From JAPUDQ01 sp964532145 (lineage in GTDB: Bacteria; Patescibacteriota; Saccharimonadia; Saccharimonadales; Saccharimonadaceae): DNA of 16,507 nucleotides. Location: NCBI GenBank assembly GCA_964532145.1, contig CAZHGM010000018.1, positions 1 through 16,507 of the forward strand. The letters are read 5' to 3'. The translations under genes and the position numbers were made by a program. Below are positions 13,973 through 16,507 of the stretch, piece after piece. The notes under the pieces were generated by a model. It was given only the letters and a program-made list of their open reading frames with translations, ran no database searches and was not told the origin of the DNA. The first letter of the stretch is position 1; every line of letters begins with the position of its first letter.

Positions 13973-14917
13973 ATGAGTGCATCGATAAAGCGATACTGGT
14001 ATCATCAGACGGACGATAAGTGGAAACGACCAGGTAAACAACTCGGCCTAAATAACAAACTGTATGTTGGGGCTTTTCATAGCCCAGAGACATCGAGTGA
14101 CTGGGCGACGCTCGAGGGCCAGATTGGCAAACAGCTTACAATGCGCCGCATCTATAATCCCAGCGCTATAAGTGGCACCTGGTCACAGTTTGACACTGCC
14201 ACGCGTGGGCATTGGTATTCTTTTAAAGGAGACCCTTCAACAATGGCAAGCGGAGGCTTTGACGCAGCACTGACCACTTGGCTTAATTCTGTTCCTTCAG
14301 CGCACTTATTGTATTTAACATGGCAGCATGAGCCAGAAATGCCAAGTAAGGGACTCGACCCGGCCAGTTTTCGCTCAGGAGCCCAACACTTTTACACGCA
14401 TGTAAAATCAGTTCGCCCACAAACAATTGTCGCAATGCCGATTTTTATGGACTGGACGCACAACCCGGCGAGCGGACGGAATCCTCTCGACTGGTATCCT
14501 GGAGATGGCTACACTGATGTCATTGGAGTCGATACATACAATACGTATCTTTGGCCGATGGTCGGGTCACCGACTACCTGGGAGAACATACCGATAACAG
14601 GCCGAACTAATCAAATGGTAGGCCTGAAAAATTTTGTCAATTTTGCTACCACTCACTCAAAGCCATGGGCCATCGGAGAAGTAGCCTCTATGGAGCATGC
14701 TGGTGACTCTGCGGGCATACGGGCAACCACTAGCTCTTACAAAGCCAAGTGGGTTAAGGATCTTTATGACTACTCGGCAGGTAACGGTGCGACAGCAGTT
14801 TTGTGGTTCAATATTGTCAAAGCAGGCGATACCGATCCGGATATGCTGATCACATCAAGTCAAGGAGCACTAACCGAAGAAGCAAATGCGATTACAGCAT
14901 ACGGGAGGTCCCTTTAG
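13973..14917 (+). CDS. GH26-like glycoside hydrolase
   Basis: The 314-residue protein looks like a (beta/alpha)8 glycosidase of GH26 type (mannanase-like fold). Visible landmarks are YVGAFHSPE near the start, TWQHEPEM with the probable acid/base E120, DVIGVDTYNTY (182-192), and KPWAIGEVAS with the probable nucleophile E236; AVLWFNI follows near the end. The substrate is not assignable; GH26 members mostly act on beta-mannans and mixed glucans. There is no signal peptide. The start follows the fibre stop by one base without a strong Shine-Dalgarno, suggesting coupled translation. With its fibre-like and LamG-like neighbours it suggests an exopolysaccharide-degrading or binding module, of phage-tail or secreted origin. 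Confidence 0.75.
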   Translation: MSASIKRYWYHQTDDKWKRPGKQLGLNNKLYVGAFHSPETSSDWATLEGQIGKQLTMRRIYNPSAISGTWSQFDTATRGHWYSFKGDPSTMASGGFDAALTTWLNSVPSAHLLYLTWQHEPEMPSKGLDPASFRSGAQHFYTHVKSVRPQTIVAMPIFMDWTHNPASGRNPLDWYPGDGYTDVIGVDTYNTYLWPMVGSPTTWENIPITGRTNQMVGLKNFVNFATTHSKPWAIGEVASMEHAGDSAGIRATTSSYKAKWVKDLYDYSAGNGATAVLWFNIVKAGDTDPDMLITSSQGALTEEANAITAYGRSL

Positions 14918-15895
14918 ATGGCGGTTATAATCGACGAGCTGTTCAACTCGGGTGCGAACAATGACTCCCTGACAACGACTAACAGCACATTCTCTTTGCT
15001 TAGTAATAGCGGAGGTACAGCGATTTTTAGTAGCAGCAGTCCTATCGAAGGGTCGACAGATGTCGTATTTTCAGTCGGTGGTACATCGGCAAATTACATT
15101 GCTACTAGCCAGTTTGCCGGTACAACCTCTGTGGCGTACGTCTCGGTTATGGGTCGATACGACGCTTTGCCAAGTGCACAACTATACATTTGTCAGGTGA
15201 TGTCAGGAACCTCAACAGTCCGCGGTGGTGTACGTTTCAATACCAATGGTTCGGTGGTTTTGCGTAATGGTACGGTCGCGGTCGCGACTTCAACTACAAC
15301 TGTTGTAGCAAATACACTGTGGCGTATTGACGCGAAGTTTGATTACACCTTAGGCCAGTGTGAGGCAAACATCTATGTTGGCTCGGCAGTTTACACAACT
15401 TTGCCGAGTGAGACGATTAGCGGTACATTCAACACTGGTACGATGGATAGAGCAACATTTGGTATTACGGCCGCTGCCACCAATGTTTCATATCGCATGG
15501 GACGTGCTTATTTGTCGGACAGCGCTTACCCCGCCCCTCTTTCGGCAGGGTCAGCACCAACTGTTTCTTTGGCTATCGATCCCGCGAGTCCAGAGGCCTT
15601 TGAGACAGTCACTCTTACGGCTTCGGCTACGGACGACGGGACTATTTCGAGCTACAATTTTTCACAAACAGGCGGAGTTTCAGTTACACTATCCGGCAGT
15701 GGATCGATTAGAACTTTTACCGCTCCAGCGCTATTACCGACAAACGGCCAGGAGACTTTATTATTTTCAGTGACAGCTACCGATAATGACGGAAATACTA
15801 GCTCTCCCGCTAACGTCAGTGTGGTTATACCTGTTCATCCGGAGTGGTGGGTTGACTCTGGTGGGGTGCTCAAGGCGCGTCGACACACGTACTAA
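14918..15895 (+). CDS. LamG-like plus Ig/PKD-like surface protein, 3' end replaced
   Basis: The 325-residue product has an N-terminal concanavalin/LamG-like beta-sandwich (about 1-205, with DELFNSG, FSVGGTSANY, LYICQVMSG, VRFNTNGSVVLRNGT, LWRIDAKFDY) and an Ig/PKD-like domain (about 212-310: APTVSLAIDPASPEAFETVT, LTASATDDGTISSYNFSQTG, LLFSVTATDNDGNTSSPANV). This suggests carbohydrate binding. The ATG abuts the TAG of the glycosidase gene, with GGGAGG about ten bases upstream. After HPEWWVDSGGVLKA the frame enters a truncated YdeI gene and stops after ARRHTY, so the native C-terminus appears to be lost. Confidence 0.7.
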   Translation: MAVIIDELFNSGANNDSLTTTNSTFSLLSNSGGTAIFSSSSPIEGSTDVVFSVGGTSANYIATSQFAGTTSVAYVSVMGRYDALPSAQLYICQVMSGTSTVRGGVRFNTNGSVVLRNGTVAVATSTTTVVANTLWRIDAKFDYTLGQCEANIYVGSAVYTTLPSETISGTFNTGTMDRATFGITAAATNVSYRMGRAYLSDSAYPAPLSAGSAPTVSLAIDPASPEAFETVTLTASATDDGTISSYNFSQTGGVSVTLSGSGSIRTFTAPALLPTNGQETLLFSVTATDNDGNTSSPANVSVVIPVHPEWWVDSGGVLKARRHTY

Positions 15896-16031
15896 ACGAA
15901 TTCAACGGACTGTAACAGAAATTGCCGAAGGTCGGCGGCGTCCATGCTGCTGGCTTGGCTGTATCCACCGCACCGACAAAGAGCTCAGCCCGTCTGTGGC
16001 AGGCATACTAAGCAGACGACACAAAAAATAG
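15873..16031 (+). pseudogene. Truncated YdeI/OmdA-family gene, C-terminal part only
   Basis: In a frame different from the LamG-like gene, this encodes TRTKRIQRTVTEIAEGRRRP, then CCWLGCIHR and TDKELSPSVAGIL before TAG at 16029-16031. Over 42 codons it matches the intact gene at 10731-11039 at 37 residues, but at only about 79% of bases, mostly synonymous changes. The two are thus diverged paralogues or homologues, not a fresh duplication. The N-terminal half is missing and replaced by the 3' part of the LamG-like gene. It has no start site of its own. Confidence 0.8.
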
Positions 16032-16038
16032 GGGCTCT

Positions 16039-16209
16039 ATGACTACCATCAATCCCTACATCAATTTCAATGGCAACGCCGAAGAAGCTTTTACCTCTGG
16101 CTCCCTATACAGGTCACGAAACAATCACAGGGGTGGGGTACGAGATGAGACGAATGAGACACTAAACGCATGTTTTAGGGCGTGTCTCATTTTAAAGGAG
16201 TTTAGATAA
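16039..16209 (+). pseudogene. N-terminal stub of a PhnB-like VOC gene
   Basis: An ATG at 16039, with AGGGG just upstream, starts MTTINPYINFNGNAEEAFT, the typical beginning of PhnB-type VOC proteins, which then continue with F-Y-x-x-V-F. Here the homology stops after 19 residues and the frame runs through unrelated sequence, including the hairpin at 16153-16191, to TAA at 16207-16209. The rest of the gene is missing. It immediately follows the truncated YdeI gene and may once have formed an operon with it. Confidence 0.65.
16153..16191. repeat. Strong inverted repeat / hairpin
   Basis: AATGAGACAC (16153-16162) and GTGTCTCATT (16182-16191) are perfect 10-base complements, with a further CTAAAC / GTTTTAG near-pairing inside the loop. 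On the plus strand the right arm ends in T residues (CATTTTAAAGG), so it could act as a terminator. It could equally be a relic of a small mobile element end. It lies inside the mosaic of truncated genes. Confidence 0.55.
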
Positions 16210-16240
16210 CAAATTCCAGATCTTGAATCAGGTTTCATAA

Positions 16241-16270
16241 CTAAAAGGAAGCCTTAATGCCTCCTTTTAG
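16241..16270 (-). terminator. Hairpin downstream of hsp20, probable terminator
   Basis: CTAAAAGGA (16241-16249) pairs perfectly with TCCTTTTAG (16262-16270), with an inner GC/GC pairing and a short loop. It lies 17 bases after the stop of the minus-strand hsp20 gene. On that strand the T residues fall in the 3' arm (CCTTTTAG) and are not in a separate run, so efficiency is uncertain. Confidence 0.45.
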
Positions 16271-16287
16271 GTTAGAACGCGCGACTA

Positions 16288-16507
16288 CTATTTCTTCTTC
16301 GACGAGATAGCAATTTTCTTTGGTTCAGGCAGTGGTGTTAGAGGTACACTGACCTTTAGAACGCCATCATCCAGGTGTGCCTCGACCTTGTCGGCATCAG
16401 CACGTTTTGGCAGAGCTATGCGACGATAGAAGCTACTTGAGCTTTCACGCACGACGTATTGCTTGCCTTTGTCTTCCTCTTTTTCGTGACGTTCGGCACT
16501 AATCACG
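16288..16507 (-). CDS. Small heat-shock protein (Hsp20), C-terminal part
   Basis: The frame runs in from the right edge and ends at 16288. It shows the second half of an alpha-crystallin domain: ISAERHEKEEDKGKQYVVRE, SSFYRRIALPKRAD, and VEAHLDDGVLKVSVP, followed by a short Pro/Lys-rich tail. Hsp20 proteins are ATP-independent holdases that keep unfolding proteins soluble. The GTG at 16506 is internal to the domain and is not a true start; the N-terminal half lies outside the window. Confidence 0.9.
   Translation of the reverse strand, partial: VISAERHEKEEDKGKQYVVRESSSSFYRRIALPKRADADKVEAHLDDGVLKVSVPLTPLPEPKKIAISSKKK

Noticed and set aside
12277..16031. A complete prophage
   Set aside because: Only fibre-like and glycan-active genes are present; no integrase, terminase, capsid, portal or tail-tube genes are visible, so only a remnant or cassette can be argued.
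1..16507. CRISPR arrays, tRNA or rRNA genes, complete insertion sequences
   Set aside because: No regular direct repeats, cloverleaf-like sequences, rRNA segments or transposase frames were seen on either strand.
1..16507. Recoded TGA (glycine) as in Gracilibacteria/SR1
   Set aside because: Several genes end properly at TGA right at overlapping starts of the next gene, and conserved glycines use GGN codons.

Overview
The window looks like a chromosomal segment of an uncultivated bacterium of the Candidate Phyla Radiation, most likely a Saccharibacteria (TM7) lineage. The assignment rests on a short MetK carrying HHPDK where most bacteria have GHPDK, on small tightly packed genes of DUF families common in such genomes, and on a secreted wall-active gene set. 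TGA works as a stop codon (for example at the end of the two-domain VOC gene), so the recoded TGA=Gly genetic code of Gracilibacteria/SR1 is excluded. The taxonomic call is inference; no rRNA or tRNA gene is visible.

Left part (1-3156). Positions 1-794 hold mostly decayed sequence: the first codons of a minus-strand gene leaving the window, an unrecognised 45-codon open stretch, and the C-terminal piece of a broken radC. The radC N-terminal piece lies at 795-1031. Next is metK (minus), preceded by a well-formed SAM-I (S-box) riboswitch with a terminator hairpin before the start codon, so SAM should repress its own synthesis. Upstream of that is a membrane-anchored lysozyme-like muramidase (minus), divergent from a secreted peptidoglycan-binding/polysaccharide deacetylase protein (plus).

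Middle (4171-10647), all minus strand. A compact five-gene operon has overlapping or nearly touching genes: two-domain VOC/PhnB-like protein, DUF1697, DUF488, DUF4396 with a His-rich tail, and the 3-methyladenine DNA glycosylase Mpg. Upstream lie a DUF6766 membrane protein with an internal duplication and a large P-type cation ATPase.

Right part (10731-16507). A small YdeI/OmdA-family gene (plus) converges on a two-gene LiaF-like/DUF1801 operon (minus). Divergent from LiaF is a plus-strand accessory cassette: a tail-fibre-like protein whose reading frame is broken by two compensating frameshifts, a GH26-like glycoside hydrolase, and a LamG-like plus Ig/PKD-like protein. The last gene runs directly into the 3' end of a second, truncated YdeI gene, and an N-terminal stub of a PhnB-like VOC gene follows. 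The junction region is therefore a mosaic of truncated genes. Two hairpins and the 3' end of an Hsp20 small heat-shock gene (minus) close the window.

The strongest observations are the S-box riboswitch on metK, the frameshifted fibre plus glycosidase cassette bounded by related YdeI 3' ends, the split radC remnant, and several genes whose -10 boxes sit 6-8 bases before the start codon, which suggests leaderless transcripts. I did not find a clear, wholly new defence or mobile system.
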